From NCBI RefSeq assembly GCF_019278565.1, contig NZ_CP058988.1:3720001-3784000 (forward strand): a stretch of DNA of 64,000 nt, given 5' to 3'. Under the pieces are notes generated by a model that was given only the letters and a program-made list of their open reading frames with translations, searched no databases and was not told the origin of the DNA. The DNA is from Cellulophaga sp. HaHa_2_95. GTDB taxonomy: Bacteria > Bacteroidota > Bacteroidia > Flavobacteriales > Flavobacteriaceae. A program made the translations under genes and the position numbers. The number at the start of each line of letters is the position of its first letter. Position 1 is the stretch's first letter. This document shows, one piece after another, positions 54,158-62,841 of this stretch.

Positions 54158-56602
54158 TTGAAATGTATTAAATTCTTTTGTTTTCTTTTATTTCCAGTTG
54201 TTCTACTCGCCCAAAAAGCAGTGATTACTGGAGTTATTTTAGATGCTACTAATGTACCTCTTTCAAACACTAATGTCCGCACTTCTGCTAAAGGAACCAT
54301 CTCTGACGAAAATGGTTTTTACTTTTTAGAGGTGGATGCGGATCAGCAAATCAACATTACCTTTTCTCACATTGGACACAAAGATGTGGTTTTAAAGAAA
54401 GTACTACTTAACACAAATGAAACTTTTGAATTCAATCCGGTTTTAAACACCGCTATTACTCAAATTGATGAAATAACCATTACAGCTTCCGGAAGAAAAA
54501 CTGTAGACGCCATCACCACCATTGATCCCGAAATTATCCGACTATTACCTGGAGCAACTGCAGGAGTAGAAAATGTATTAAAGCTATTACCAGGAGTATC
54601 TTCTAACAATGAGTTAAGTACGCAGTACAATGTACGCGGGGGTAATTTTGATGAAAACTTAGTCTATGTAAATGAAATTGAAGTATACAGACCCTTCTTA
54701 ATACGATCCGGTCAGCAAGAAAGCTTGAGTTTTATCAATAGTGCTATGATTCAGAATGTAAACTTTTCTGCAGGTGGTTTTCAAGCAAAATACGGGGATA
54801 AACTCTCTTCTGTTTTAGACATCACCTATAAAAACCCAGTATCTTTCGGCGTTCAGATAGATGCGAGTTTATTAGGTGCCAATGCCGCTATAGAAACTAG
54901 CGGAAAAAACAAAAAATTAAGCACTATTACTGGTGTGCGATACAGGGATAATAGTTTACTGATAAACTCACAGGAAACAGTAACGAATATTAATCCGGTA
55001 GCTTTTGATTTCCAAACCTATGAGAGTTATACAATTTCAAAAAAAATAAATATTGGCTTTTTAGGGACGTTTTCTGTAAATGATTATCAAAATAGGCCTA
55101 GCGCAAGAACTACAAATTTTGGCACCTTAAATGACCCCAAATCTTTGACGATTTTTTATGCAGGCCAAGAACACAATCAATACAACACAGCATCTGGTGC
55201 TTTGAAAGCTACTTACCATCTCACTGAAAATACAACGCTTAAACTTATTCCATCACTATACCATACCATAGAAGAGGAGTCTTCTAGTATTATTGCTCAA
55301 TACCAGTTGGGTGACTTAAATTCTGATTTAGGCACCGTTTCTAACACCAAAAGTTTAGGGACGCAACTTAACAGCGCTAGAAACACCTTAGACGCCTTAA
55401 TATTTAACCTAGAACACAAAGGTATTTACCATAAAAGTACTAGTAAATTAGAATGGGGCGCAAAATACAGTCACGAAGATATTAGGGACCAATTAAGGGA
55501 ATCAGAATTTTTAGATTCTTTAGGATTTTTAGTAAGACCCAATACGAGCGAGTTTATAAATAATGAGCCCGCCACTCCTTTCAATACGCCTATAACAGCC
55601 TTAGAAAGTGTAAACGCCACCAACTACGTTCAAACAAATAGAATATCTGCCTACCTTCAATACAGCAAACAGGTAGATTGGCAATCTAATGCACTATACT
55701 TAAATATCGGCGCAAGGGCGCAACATTGGTCTGTTTCTGGAAAAAATATAGCGCGCAATGCCCAAACAGTTTTCAGCCCTAGGGCACAAATAGCCTTTAA
55801 ACCCAATTGGGAAAAAGATATGTTTTTTAAAATTGCAGTAGGAGTATACCACCAACCGCCATTTTACCGTGAGTTTAGAGATTTGAATGGCAATGTAAAT
55901 CCAAATGTAAAAGCGCAGAAATCTATCCATACCGTGCTATCAAATGAATATAGCTTTATACTTTGGGATAGCCCTTTTAAACTTGTAAGCGAAGCCTATT
56001 ATAAAGATTTAAGTAATGTAAATACATATACTGTTGAAGATGTACGGATACGCTATGCCGCCAACAATAATGCTAAGGCCTATGTATATGGCACAGAGTT
56101 CAGATTAAATGGTGCCTTTGTACCTGGAACAGAATCTTGGGTAAGTCTTGGTTACATGAAAACGGAAGAAAACAGCAACAACCGCGGATATATTGCCAGA
56201 CCCACAGATCAACGCATAAAAGTAGGCGTTTTACTTCAAGATTACATTCCTTCTATTCCCAATGTAAAAATGTATTTAAACTTGGTTTACAACACGGGTC
56301 TCCCTGGCGGTTCTCCAAATAACGCAGACCCGTATTTATTTAATAGTAGATTAAGAGATTATAAACGGGCAGATTTAGGAATTTCCTATACTTTTGTAGA
56401 CGAAAACAAACAAGCATCCAAAAATAGTTGGCTTAGTGGTTTTAAAGAACTGTCTGGCGGATTTGAATTATTTAATTTATTCAACAACCAGAATTCGATA
56501 ACAAACACATGGGTTCGTGACATAGACACAAAACAACAATTTGCAGTGCCTAATTATTTAACAAGTCGGATTTTAAATTTAAAAGTTCGCATGCGATTTT
56601 AG
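54158..56602 (+). CDS. TonB-dependent receptor with CarboxypepD_reg-like domain
   Basis: 814 residues, outer-membrane barrel. The signal peptide (FPVVLLAQ) is followed by a carboxypeptidase-regulatory-like domain (about 20-98, ISDENGFYFLEV), a plug (LPGVSSNNELSTQYNVRGGNF-type motif) and a barrel with C-terminal aromatic residues ending LKVRMRF. It starts with TTG, 3 nt after the M23 stop. No SusD partner follows, so it is not a polysaccharide-utilisation pair; the ligand is unknown. Confidence 0.93.
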   Translation: MKCIKFFCFLLFPVVLLAQKAVITGVILDATNVPLSNTNVRTSAKGTISDENGFYFLEVDADQQINITFSHIGHKDVVLKKVLLNTNETFEFNPVLNTAITQIDEITITASGRKTVDAITTIDPEIIRLLPGATAGVENVLKLLPGVSSNNELSTQYNVRGGNFDENLVYVNEIEVYRPFLIRSGQQESLSFINSAMIQNVNFSAGGFQAKYGDKLSSVLDITYKNPVSFGVQIDASLLGANAAIETSGKNKKLSTITGVRYRDNSLLINSQETVTNINPVAFDFQTYESYTISKKINIGFLGTFSVNDYQNRPSARTTNFGTLNDPKSLTIFYAGQEHNQYNTASGALKATYHLTENTTLKLIPSLYHTIEEESSSIIAQYQLGDLNSDLGTVSNTKSLGTQLNSARNTLDALIFNLEHKGIYHKSTSKLEWGAKYSHEDIRDQLRESEFLDSLGFLVRPNTSEFINNEPATPFNTPITALESVNATNYVQTNRISAYLQYSKQVDWQSNALYLNIGARAQHWSVSGKNIARNAQTVFSPRAQIAFKPNWEKDMFFKIAVGVYHQPPFYREFRDLNGNVNPNVKAQKSIHTVLSNEYSFILWDSPFKLVSEAYYKDLSNVNTYTVEDVRIRYAANNNAKAYVYGTEFRLNGAFVPGTESWVSLGYMKTEENSNNRGYIARPTDQRIKVGVLLQDYIPSIPNVKMYLNLVYNTGLPGGSPNNADPYLFNSRLRDYKRADLGISYTFVDENKQASKNSWLSGFKELSGGFELFNLFNNQNSITNTWVRDIDTKQQFAVPNYLTSRILNLKVRMRF

Positions 56603-56612
56603 AACCAGTACA

Positions 56613-57266
56613 ATGAAAAAATTAAGTATCATACTCGTATTATGTATCACACAGTTTTCCTTTTCTCAAAAGGATATTTATGAAAGTCCTAAATTTAATG
56701 AGCTTTCTAAAGATCATAAGGAATTAGCAATTTTACCATTCTTTACAAATTTAGATTTAGAAGAAACTTTATCGAAAGAAGAAAAAAAGGCCTTAGAACA
56801 AAAAGAAGGTTACGCAGTACAAGATGCTCTTGAGATTTACTTTTCGCAACCTAAAAAGAAAAAGAAATTTACGGTAGAATTTCAGAATACTAAAAACACC
56901 AATGCTATTCTTGCTCAGAATAACATTAACTATGATAACATTGATATCTATAGCATCAAAGATTTATGTAAGATTTTAAATGTAGATGGCATTATAAGCG
57001 GAAATACGCATTTAAATATTTTACTATCGGATGGTATTCCTACGGAATTTAGTTTTATGGACTATATATTGGGTGAAGCCGATTATGGCCGAATCGGTAT
57101 TAAAATAAGTGATGGTGAAAGCGGAAAACTGTTATGGCGTTACGAAAAGAAAATCAATAAAAAATCTGGCAAGAATACCCGAGATTTAATTGATCTAATG
57201 ATGAAACAAGCCACAAAAAAATTCCCTTACGATACCGAAAGAGTTAAAAACAAGAAGCAGAGTTAA
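56613..57266 (+). CDS. Secreted protein of unknown function
   Basis: 217 residues with a signal peptide (CITQFSFSQ). The region LAILPFFTNLDLE and DGIISGNTHLNILLSDG suggest a GNA1162/CsgG-like periplasmic fold, but this is a weak resemblance. Lys-rich segments occur near 84 and 195. Starts 10 nt after the TonB receptor, so it may act with it. No confident family. Confidence 0.7.
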   Translation: MKKLSIILVLCITQFSFSQKDIYESPKFNELSKDHKELAILPFFTNLDLEETLSKEEKKALEQKEGYAVQDALEIYFSQPKKKKKFTVEFQNTKNTNAILAQNNINYDNIDIYSIKDLCKILNVDGIISGNTHLNILLSDGIPTEFSFMDYILGEADYGRIGIKISDGESGKLLWRYEKKINKKSGKNTRDLIDLMMKQATKKFPYDTERVKNKKQS

Positions 57267-58411
57267 TTTTCGGCAAAAGCTTTTAGTTCTCCGATAACAT
57301 AATCTAAGTCGTCTTTGGTCGTATATTTTGAAAATGAAAAGCGAATTGACGGCTTTTTCATTTCTTCAGGACTCAAAATCTCCGTAAGTACGTGCGATCC
57401 TAAATCACTGCCAGACTGGCAAGCACTTCCTTTAGAACAAGCTATACCTTTAATATCCAACTGAAATAAGAGCATCAAAGATTTTTGCGCATCAAAAGGT
57501 AATCTTGCATTCACCAAAGTGTAAGTACTCTTTTCTAAATTTCCTGAGTGTCCATTAAATTGAACTTCTGGTAACGCCTCTTTGAGCTGCTTTATAAAGT
57601 AAGATTTCAAATCTGTAACATAGGCTTTTTCTTCTGCTAGATTATCATACGCACAAACAAAAGCTTCTTCTAAACCAACAATATTATGAAAGGCTTCGGT
57701 TCCTGCTCTAAAACCACGCTCTTGAGACCCTCCAAAAATCATAGGTTTCAGACCTGAATTTCGTCTAACAAAAGCAAAACCTATTCCTTTTGGTCCATGA
57801 AATTTATGCGCTGCTGCTGTTAAAAAATCTGCAGGTACCTGCTGAACATCAAAAGGTAAATGCCCTAAAGATTGCACTGTATCTGAATGAAACAGCGCAT
57901 TATTAGCCTTACAAAGTGATGCGATTTCCGCTAATGGAATAATATTACCTATTTCATTATTTACATGCATCAAACTCACCAATTTCTTGGCATCATCTTT
58001 TTGCAATAAAGCTTCTAAATGTGCTGCCTTAGGATTACCATAGACATCTAAATCTACATAAGATACGTTAATCCCGTATTCTTTTTCAAGCTCTTCTACG
58101 GTATGAAGTACTGCATGATGCTCAATTTTAGTAGTTATAATTGTGGTTACTTTTGCATCGCGTACAGCGCAACGTAAAATCATATTATCAGCTTCTGTAC
58201 CTCCAGAAGTAAAAATAATTTCAGAAGGATGCGCATTAATGTATTTAGCAATCGTTTTTCTGGTTCTCTCTATAGCTGTCTTTGCCGTACGACCAAAACT
58301 ATGGGTAGAAGAAGGATTACCATAGCATTCTGCCAAAGCATCTTGCATTTTTTTTATAACAGATTCTCTAACCTGTGTTGTAGCCGCATTATCTAAATAA
58401 ACTTTTCGCAT
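57263..58411 (-). CDS. Cysteine desulfurase (NifS/IscS family)
   Basis: 382 residues. It removes sulfur from cysteine for Fe-S clusters and tRNA thiolation. The N-terminus is VYLDNAATTQVRESV; PLP Lys is in TAAAHKFHGPKG; the active Cys is in GSACQSGS (about 330). The short loop before the Cys indicates a class I NifS/IscS enzyme. Could feed MnmA (26.7 kb). Converges with the preceding gene (4-nt overlap). Confidence 0.93.
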   Translation of the reverse strand: MRKVYLDNAATTQVRESVIKKMQDALAECYGNPSSTHSFGRTAKTAIERTRKTIAKYINAHPSEIIFTSGGTEADNMILRCAVRDAKVTTIITTKIEHHAVLHTVEELEKEYGINVSYVDLDVYGNPKAAHLEALLQKDDAKKLVSLMHVNNEIGNIIPLAEIASLCKANNALFHSDTVQSLGHLPFDVQQVPADFLTAAAHKFHGPKGIGFAFVRRNSGLKPMIFGGSQERGFRAGTEAFHNIVGLEEAFVCAYDNLAEEKAYVTDLKSYFIKQLKEALPEVQFNGHSGNLEKSTYTLVNARLPFDAQKSLMLLFQLDIKGIACSKGSACQSGSDLGSHVLTEILSPEEMKKPSIRFSFSKYTTKDDLDYVIGELKAFAEN

Positions 58412-58592
58412 TCTCTAACATCTAATAAAGAGTGCTAAATTAAAAGAATTAAATTTTATTACACCCCTATTAAGAAATAATTAGCGCGATTAAAAAAATC
58501 ATTTAATTCGTTTGAAAAAAAATTACCCCTATAAATTTATTGCTTTTCATAAAATGAACATAAACCACTAGGTTATTAGCAATTAAAACTTG

Positions 58593-58600
58593 TAAATTTG
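58593..58600 (+). promoter_or_regulatory. TAnnTTTG element before a lipoprotein gene
   Basis: TAAATTTG, 28 nt before the ATG at 58629. No exact TTG -33, though a TTA lies near the expected place. Confidence 0.45.
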
Positions 58601-58628
58601 GAGCAGGCTAATAAATTAAAACTTGGTA

Positions 58629-59135
58629 ATGAAGAAGCTATATATTGTTTTGATATTCATATTCATCTCCTCTTGTGATGATGGTGATTTACAAATTGAA
58701 TCTCTTGATTTTGATGATGTAAGTGTACAAACCTGTACTGCTATTGATATTGCACAAGCAAATACACTTTTCAAAATCAATGATGATGAGTCTTTAATTT
58801 TAATTTTAGGCGCTAATGTTTTAACACAAGAAGAAGGTTCTATTACGGTAGAATTAACAAGCTCAACAACCTCTACCATTGTTTACAGGTTATTTTCAGA
58901 TACCGTGACTAGTGATTATTTTTGTGATGACATCCCTCCAAGTACCCCTACAGTACTTGATGAAATTACGGCTACAGAAGCAACACTCACCATTACTACT
59001 ACCTCTACAGGAACTGTGGATGCCCCAGAATTTGAGCACAATATACAACTTAATACCATTAGTTTAATTACAAGCAGCAATCAACGAATTACAGATTTAG
59101 CCGTTGAGGAATTTGGAACTGTTACTTCCAACTAA
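58629..59135 (+). CDS. Putative lipoprotein of unknown function
   Basis: 168 residues with a lipoprotein signal (IFIFISSC, Cys16) followed by acidic DDGD, the flavobacterial surface-lipoprotein pattern. The rest is Thr/Ser-rich and beta-prone (TEATLTITTTSTGTVD), with a CDD motif near 98. Low complexity and no family recognised. It overlaps the end of the convergent Smr gene by 4 nt. Start is ATG at 58629, not the TTG two codons earlier. Confidence 0.72.
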   Translation: MKKLYIVLIFIFISSCDDGDLQIESLDFDDVSVQTCTAIDIAQANTLFKINDDESLILILGANVLTQEEGSITVELTSSTTSTIVYRLFSDTVTSDYFCDDIPPSTPTVLDEITATEATLTITTTSTGTVDAPEFEHNIQLNTISLITSSNQRITDLAVEEFGTVTSN

Positions 59136-59677
59136 CTGTTTTGATATATATAAATTTCAGTAGCACCTAATCCGTACTTCTGATAATCTGCATCGTAATA
59201 TTTTACAGCATCATATCTACCAAAAAGGTACTGTAGTTCTTCTTTAAGAACTCCTTGTCCTACCCCATGGATAAATACTACTTTTTGTATTTTTTTCCGA
59301 ATAGCAAATTCCAATTGTCTTTTAGCGGTATCCAATTGTATGTTTAACATATCATAATTAGACATGCCTCGTTGCGATGGGACAAGATTATGAATATGCA
59401 AATCTACTTCCATCTTGGGAGCGCTTCGTTCTTTTGGCTTAACAAGCTGAGAATTTCTTTTTTTAGGGATTGCTTTTTCAGATTTAATTTTTGCAATTTC
59501 AAAATTGGAGACGGTAAGATTACGATCGTCTATAATTTTTATTAATTCTGATGGTTGGTATATCAGTAGAAATCCATCATCACTTAAAACCGTAATTTTA
59601 TCACCCTTCATTTCTTTAATGACACCTGTAATCGTATCATCCATAGCTTCTACCCTATCATCAATTTTAAAAGACAT
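59132..59677 (-). CDS. Smr domain protein (DUF2027-like N-terminus)
   Basis: 181 residues. The N-terminal 70 residues form a small beta domain (VEAMDDTITGVIKEMKGD) found with Smr in Bacteroidota. The Smr domain has MEVDLHIHNLVPSQ and the HGVGQGVLKEEL motif (about 143-154), ending GLGATEIYI. Smr domains nick DNA or RNA; recent knowledge links them to ribosome rescue. Start is ATG at 59677; an extension to 59761 would overlap the neighbour. One nt from the upstream small membrane gene. Confidence 0.85.
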   Translation of the reverse strand: MSFKIDDRVEAMDDTITGVIKEMKGDKITVLSDDGFLLIYQPSELIKIIDDRNLTVSNFEIAKIKSEKAIPKKRNSQLVKPKERSAPKMEVDLHIHNLVPSQRGMSNYDMLNIQLDTAKRQLEFAIRKKIQKVVFIHGVGQGVLKEELQYLFGRYDAVKYYDADYQKYGLGATEIYIYQNS

Positions 59678-59678
59678 A

Positions 59679-59861
59679 TTATAATTCTTTTGATTTTTCT
59701 TCAGGTTCTTTCCAAGAAGTACTGGTCTTATAAGCCCCAAACATAATAAATACAATACCAATAGCTAAGGCATATTCTTTCACAATAAACCTAGGACCAT
59801 AGCCCATAATGAGAGCCCCCATTATAATTAAGATAAAATAAATGATTTGTTTTATTTTCAT
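59679..59861 (-). CDS. 60-residue two-helix membrane protein
   Basis: Two hydrophobic segments (about 6-20 and 31-45) separated by a short loop with YGPRF, and a polar tail (WKEPEEKSKEL). Located 1 nt before the Smr gene start in the same direction. I recall similar small proteins at this location in other flavobacteria but know no name or function. Confidence 0.7.
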   Translation of the reverse strand: MKIKQIIYFILIIMGALIMGYGPRFIVKEYALAIGIVFIMFGAYKTSTSWKEPEEKSKEL

Positions 59862-59913
59862 TGGTTAAAAATAATAGTAATTTTCGGCAAAAGAATTCAA
59901 TTTAAAATAAAAA

Positions 59914-60213
59914 ATGCAGCTGGCAACTTATATTTTAAAATTAGACGAGTACATGCTCCCGTGTTTTAGCAAAAAAATGTTGGGTATTGACTGTCCTGGC
60001 TGCGGTATTCAACGCTCCCTTGCGTTAATTCTTCACGGAGAATTTGGAGCTGCTTTTAAAATGTACCCTGCCATTTACTCCCTTTTATTACTTTTTTGTT
60101 TTCTAATTCTTAATAATTTTTTCACCATCAAAGGGTCTAATAAAATAATCATTTCACTTACTAGTATTACCGTTTCTTTAATATTAATCAATTATATATT
60201 AAAATTTTTATAA
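59914..60213 (+). CDS. DUF2752 membrane protein
   Basis: 99 residues with three hydrophobic segments and the family motif GIDCPGCGIQRSLALILHGEF (about 23-43). CPGCG-x-x-R is the DUF2752 hallmark. Function unknown. It leads a run of four small membrane genes with gaps of 15, 37 and 1 nt. Confidence 0.88.
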   Translation: MQLATYILKLDEYMLPCFSKKMLGIDCPGCGIQRSLALILHGEFGAAFKMYPAIYSLLLLFCFLILNNFFTIKGSNKIIISLTSITVSLILINYILKFL

Positions 60214-60228
60214 CCAAAACCCGAAACT

Positions 60229-60564
60229 ATGGAACAACAAAAACTTCCCAATGCAACAATGATTATTGTATTAGGAATATTGGGATATTTATGCTGCTGT
60301 TTTGCAGCACTTGGAATAATACCTTCTGCAATTGCCTTTTTCATGGCAACTAAATCACAGAAACTTTATGAAGAAAAACCAGAAGTATATGATAATTATA
60401 ATATAATCAAAACAGGTAAAATTGTTGCTTTGATTGCATTAATCTTAAATATATTAATGGTGATTAATATTATTTACACCTTATCTACCGTTGGATGGGA
60501 AGCTTGGACTTCAGAATTTTCTAGACAGTGGACTGAAGGACTTGAATCTGGAGGTGATTATTAA
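60229..60564 (+). CDS. CCC-motif membrane protein 1
   Basis: 111 residues starting EQQKLPNATMIIVL. Two hydrophobic segments flank IIKTGKIVALIA. The cluster CCC near residue 22 names the family, common in Flavobacteriaceae; function unknown. A close paralogue follows, so this is a tandem duplication. Confidence 0.85.
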   Translation: MEQQKLPNATMIIVLGILGYLCCCFAALGIIPSAIAFFMATKSQKLYEEKPEVYDNYNIIKTGKIVALIALILNILMVINIIYTLSTVGWEAWTSEFSRQWTEGLESGGDY

Positions 60565-60601
60565 AATTAATTAATAACTAAATTTTTAAACAACTAAACA
60601 A

Positions 60602-60937
60602 ATGGAACAACAAAAATTACCCAATGCAACATTAATAATCGTTTTATCTATTGCCAGCTTCTTATGCTGTTGTTTTTATGGTATTGGAATTATAACTGCC
60701 GTAATTGCATTAGTATTAGCTTTTAATTCTCAAAAAATATATAATTTAAATCCTGAAGACTACTCTAATATCGGAACTATTAAGACCGGTAAAATTATTT
60801 CTATAATTGCTATAGTTGTAAACCTTGCCTTTATTGGTTTCGTGATATGGTTAATTTCTGAATTAGGTTTAGAAGTTTTACAAAGTGGAGATCAAGAGTT
60901 GATTCAGGAAAAAATGCAAGAACTTTTTGGTCAATAA
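60602..60937 (+). CDS. CCC-motif membrane protein 2
   Basis: 111 residues, starting EQQKLPNATLIIVLS and with the same length as its neighbour. CCC at about 22-24 and IKTGKIISIIAI are shared. The C-terminal part diverges (QEKMQELFGQ). Tandem paralogue; function unknown. Confidence 0.85.
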   Translation: MEQQKLPNATLIIVLSIASFLCCCFYGIGIITAVIALVLAFNSQKIYNLNPEDYSNIGTIKTGKIISIIAIVVNLAFIGFVIWLISELGLEVLQSGDQELIQEKMQELFGQ

Positions 60938-60938
60938 T

Positions 60939-61250
60939 ATGCATCAACAATCATTACCCGGATCTAGTGAAGCCCTAACTTACGGTATACTATCAATTGC
61001 ATTGACCATTTTTTGCTGTGGTCCCTTTGGTGCTATATTTAGTTTCCTTGGACTTTCAAGTGCTAAAAAAGCGCATCGGATTTATGCCGAAAGCACTGGC
61101 GAATACACAGGATATGAAAATTCTAAAACAGGGAAGATATTATCTTATATCGGTTTGGCAATAGCAGCCATTTACCTTTTGTTTTTCCTTTTATACTTTG
61201 GCGCCATTATCGCTTTTGTCTTTGCTGCGGCAGCAGACGGAAATTTCTAA
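60939..61250 (+). CDS. Small membrane protein, DUF4190-like, third paralogue
   Basis: 103 residues with two hydrophobic regions, starting MHQQSLPGSSEALTYGI. It has a CC pair (IFCCGPFG) rather than CCC, and NSKTGKILSYIGLAIA parallel to the two genes before. Start at 60939, 1 nt after the preceding stop (TAATATG), so translation is coupled. Function unknown. Confidence 0.82.
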   Translation: MHQQSLPGSSEALTYGILSIALTIFCCGPFGAIFSFLGLSSAKKAHRIYAESTGEYTGYENSKTGKILSYIGLAIAAIYLLFFLLYFGAIIAFVFAAAADGNF

Positions 61251-61271
61251 AAAAAGAAAACACTTTAAAAT

Positions 61272-61307
61272 AAAAAATCCCGAGGCAAAAGCTCCGGGAT
61301 TTTTTTA
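61272..61307. terminator. Bidirectional terminator between CCC cluster and rocD
   Basis: AAAAAATCCCG and CGGGATTTTTTT enclose a GCAAAAGC inner hairpin between convergent genes. Confidence 0.85.
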
Positions 61308-61323
61308 TTATACAGTGAAAATA

Positions 61324-62604
61324 TTATTTTTCAAACTTCTGAAGTGTATTGGTAATAATGCCAACACAATCTAACAGCTGCTCTTTGGTCATAACTAAAG
61401 GCGGTGCAAAACGAATGATGTTTCCATGCGTGGGCTTAGCTAAAAGTCCGTTTTCTTTCAAAGCCATACAAATATCCCAAGCCGTTGAGCTCTCTTCTGT
61501 ATCATTAATTAAAATAGCATTTAGCAAACCCTTACCACGTACTGCATTAACGATAGAACTAGTAGGAATAAACTTGTTTAGTTCTGCTCTAAATAATTCT
61601 CCTAATTCAAAAGCATTCTGCGCAAGGTTTTCATTTTTAATAACCTCTAAGGCCGCAACGCCAACTGCCGCTGCTATAGGATTACCACCAAATGTAGAAC
61701 CGTGATTTCCTGGCTGTATTACCCCCATAATAGCATCATTAGCTAAAACGGCAGATACTGGATACGCACCACCAGATAATGCCTTTCCTAATATTAAAAT
61801 ATCAGCTTTTACTTCTGGAGTACCACTACAGTGCTTGTCAGCACAATCACAATTACCGCAAGTAGCCAAAAGCCTCCCTGTTCTTGCTATACCAGTCTGC
61901 ACTTCATCTGCTATAAACAATACATTGTGCTTTGCACAAAGCGCTTTAGCATCTTTCAAATAATTCGCGGAAGGCACATAAACCCCTGCTTCTCCTTGAA
62001 TTGGTTCTACTAGAAAGCCTGCAATATTTTTATTCTGCTCTAAAACTTCCTCTAAAGCTTTTAAATTATCGTATTCTATTTTTAAGAATCCGTCTGTGTA
62101 AGGTCCAAAATTCTTACGAGCAACAGGGTCGTTCGAAAATGAAATAATTGTAGTAGTTCTTCCATGAAAGTTATTCTCGCAAACCACAATCTGTGCTTGA
62201 TTTTCTGGAATTCCTTTTTTCTCATAAGCCCATTTTCTACAAATCTTCAAAGCGGTCTCTACTGCTTCCGCCCCTGTGTTCATAGGTAACAACTTATCAA
62301 AACCAAAGGTTTCTGTTGCATACTTCTCATATTTCCCTAACACATCATTGTAAAATGCTCTAGAAGTTAATGTAAGTGTTTGCGCTTGTTTGGTCATTGC
62401 CCCAACAATTTCTGGATGACAATGTCCTTGATTTACAGCCGAGTAAGCAGATAAAAAATCATAATACTTTTTACCTTCTACATCCCAAACAAAAACGCCT
62501 TCTCCTTTACTTAATACTACAGGTAATGGATGATAATTGTGTGCTCCATGCTTGTCTTCTAAAGCAATTACGTCCTTAGAAGTCATAGTTTCTAAAATAG
62601 CCAT
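61324..62604 (-). CDS. rocD: Ornithine aminotransferase
   Basis: 426 residues. A class III aminotransferase that converts ornithine and 2-oxoglutarate to glutamate semialdehyde and glutamate. PLP Lys is K274 in ILGKALSGG; ADEVQTGIARTG supplies the cofactor Asp. Between them an extra segment with four cysteines (C249, C252, C254, C259: TCGNCDCADKHCSG) is not present in the human or Bacillus enzymes as I recall them. The function of the Cys loop is unknown; metal binding is possible. Single gene. Confidence 0.95.
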   Translation of the reverse strand: MAILETMTSKDVIALEDKHGAHNYHPLPVVLSKGEGVFVWDVEGKKYYDFLSAYSAVNQGHCHPEIVGAMTKQAQTLTLTSRAFYNDVLGKYEKYATETFGFDKLLPMNTGAEAVETALKICRKWAYEKKGIPENQAQIVVCENNFHGRTTTIISFSNDPVARKNFGPYTDGFLKIEYDNLKALEEVLEQNKNIAGFLVEPIQGEAGVYVPSANYLKDAKALCAKHNVLFIADEVQTGIARTGRLLATCGNCDCADKHCSGTPEVKADILILGKALSGGAYPVSAVLANDAIMGVIQPGNHGSTFGGNPIAAAVGVAALEVIKNENLAQNAFELGELFRAELNKFIPTSSIVNAVRGKGLLNAILINDTEESSTAWDICMALKENGLLAKPTHGNIIRFAPPLVMTKEQLLDCVGIITNTLQKFEK

Positions 62605-62829
62605 TCTAATAAAATTTAAATATGAATAAAATAACCATTCCTCCTCTACCTTTATCCTTTCGAAGTTTCGAAAATTCAGCGTGGGAGAGAAATCACCCCT
62701 AGAGACCGCAAATTAATAAATATAAAAATACTACTAAAGTTTTTTATCAAATTCATGATTATATCGATGAATTTCGCTTTTAAAAGTTTATAAAATTATA
62801 AACTTTTATGTACTTAAATAAAAACAATC
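62605..62829. other. Intergenic region between rocD and rlmD
   Basis: 237 bases between divergent genes. It contains a doubled TTTCGAA (62658-62664 and 62666-62672) and, on the minus strand, GGAGGAAT upstream of rocD that resembles a Shine-Dalgarno sequence but lies too far (about 28 nt) from the ATG. No further feature supported. Confidence 0.4.
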
Positions 62830-62837
62830 TATTTTTG
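62830..62837 (+). promoter_or_regulatory. TAnnTTTG element 4 nt before rlmD ATG
   Basis: TATTTTTG, then CGGC, then ATG. As at guaA the leader would be almost absent. No clear TTG -33. Confidence 0.5.
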
Positions 62838-62841
62838 CGGC

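Noticed and set aside
59132..59761. Smr protein with a 28-residue extension
   Set aside because: It overlaps the neighbouring small membrane gene by more than 80 nt in another frame. MSFKIDDRVEAM is the conserved domain start.
61349..61705. 118-residue ORF antisense to ornithine aminotransferase
   Set aside because: Shadow of a highly conserved coding strand; no promoter or independent signal. Similar antisense frames in secA, yidC, pyrG, rny and others were left out for the same reason.
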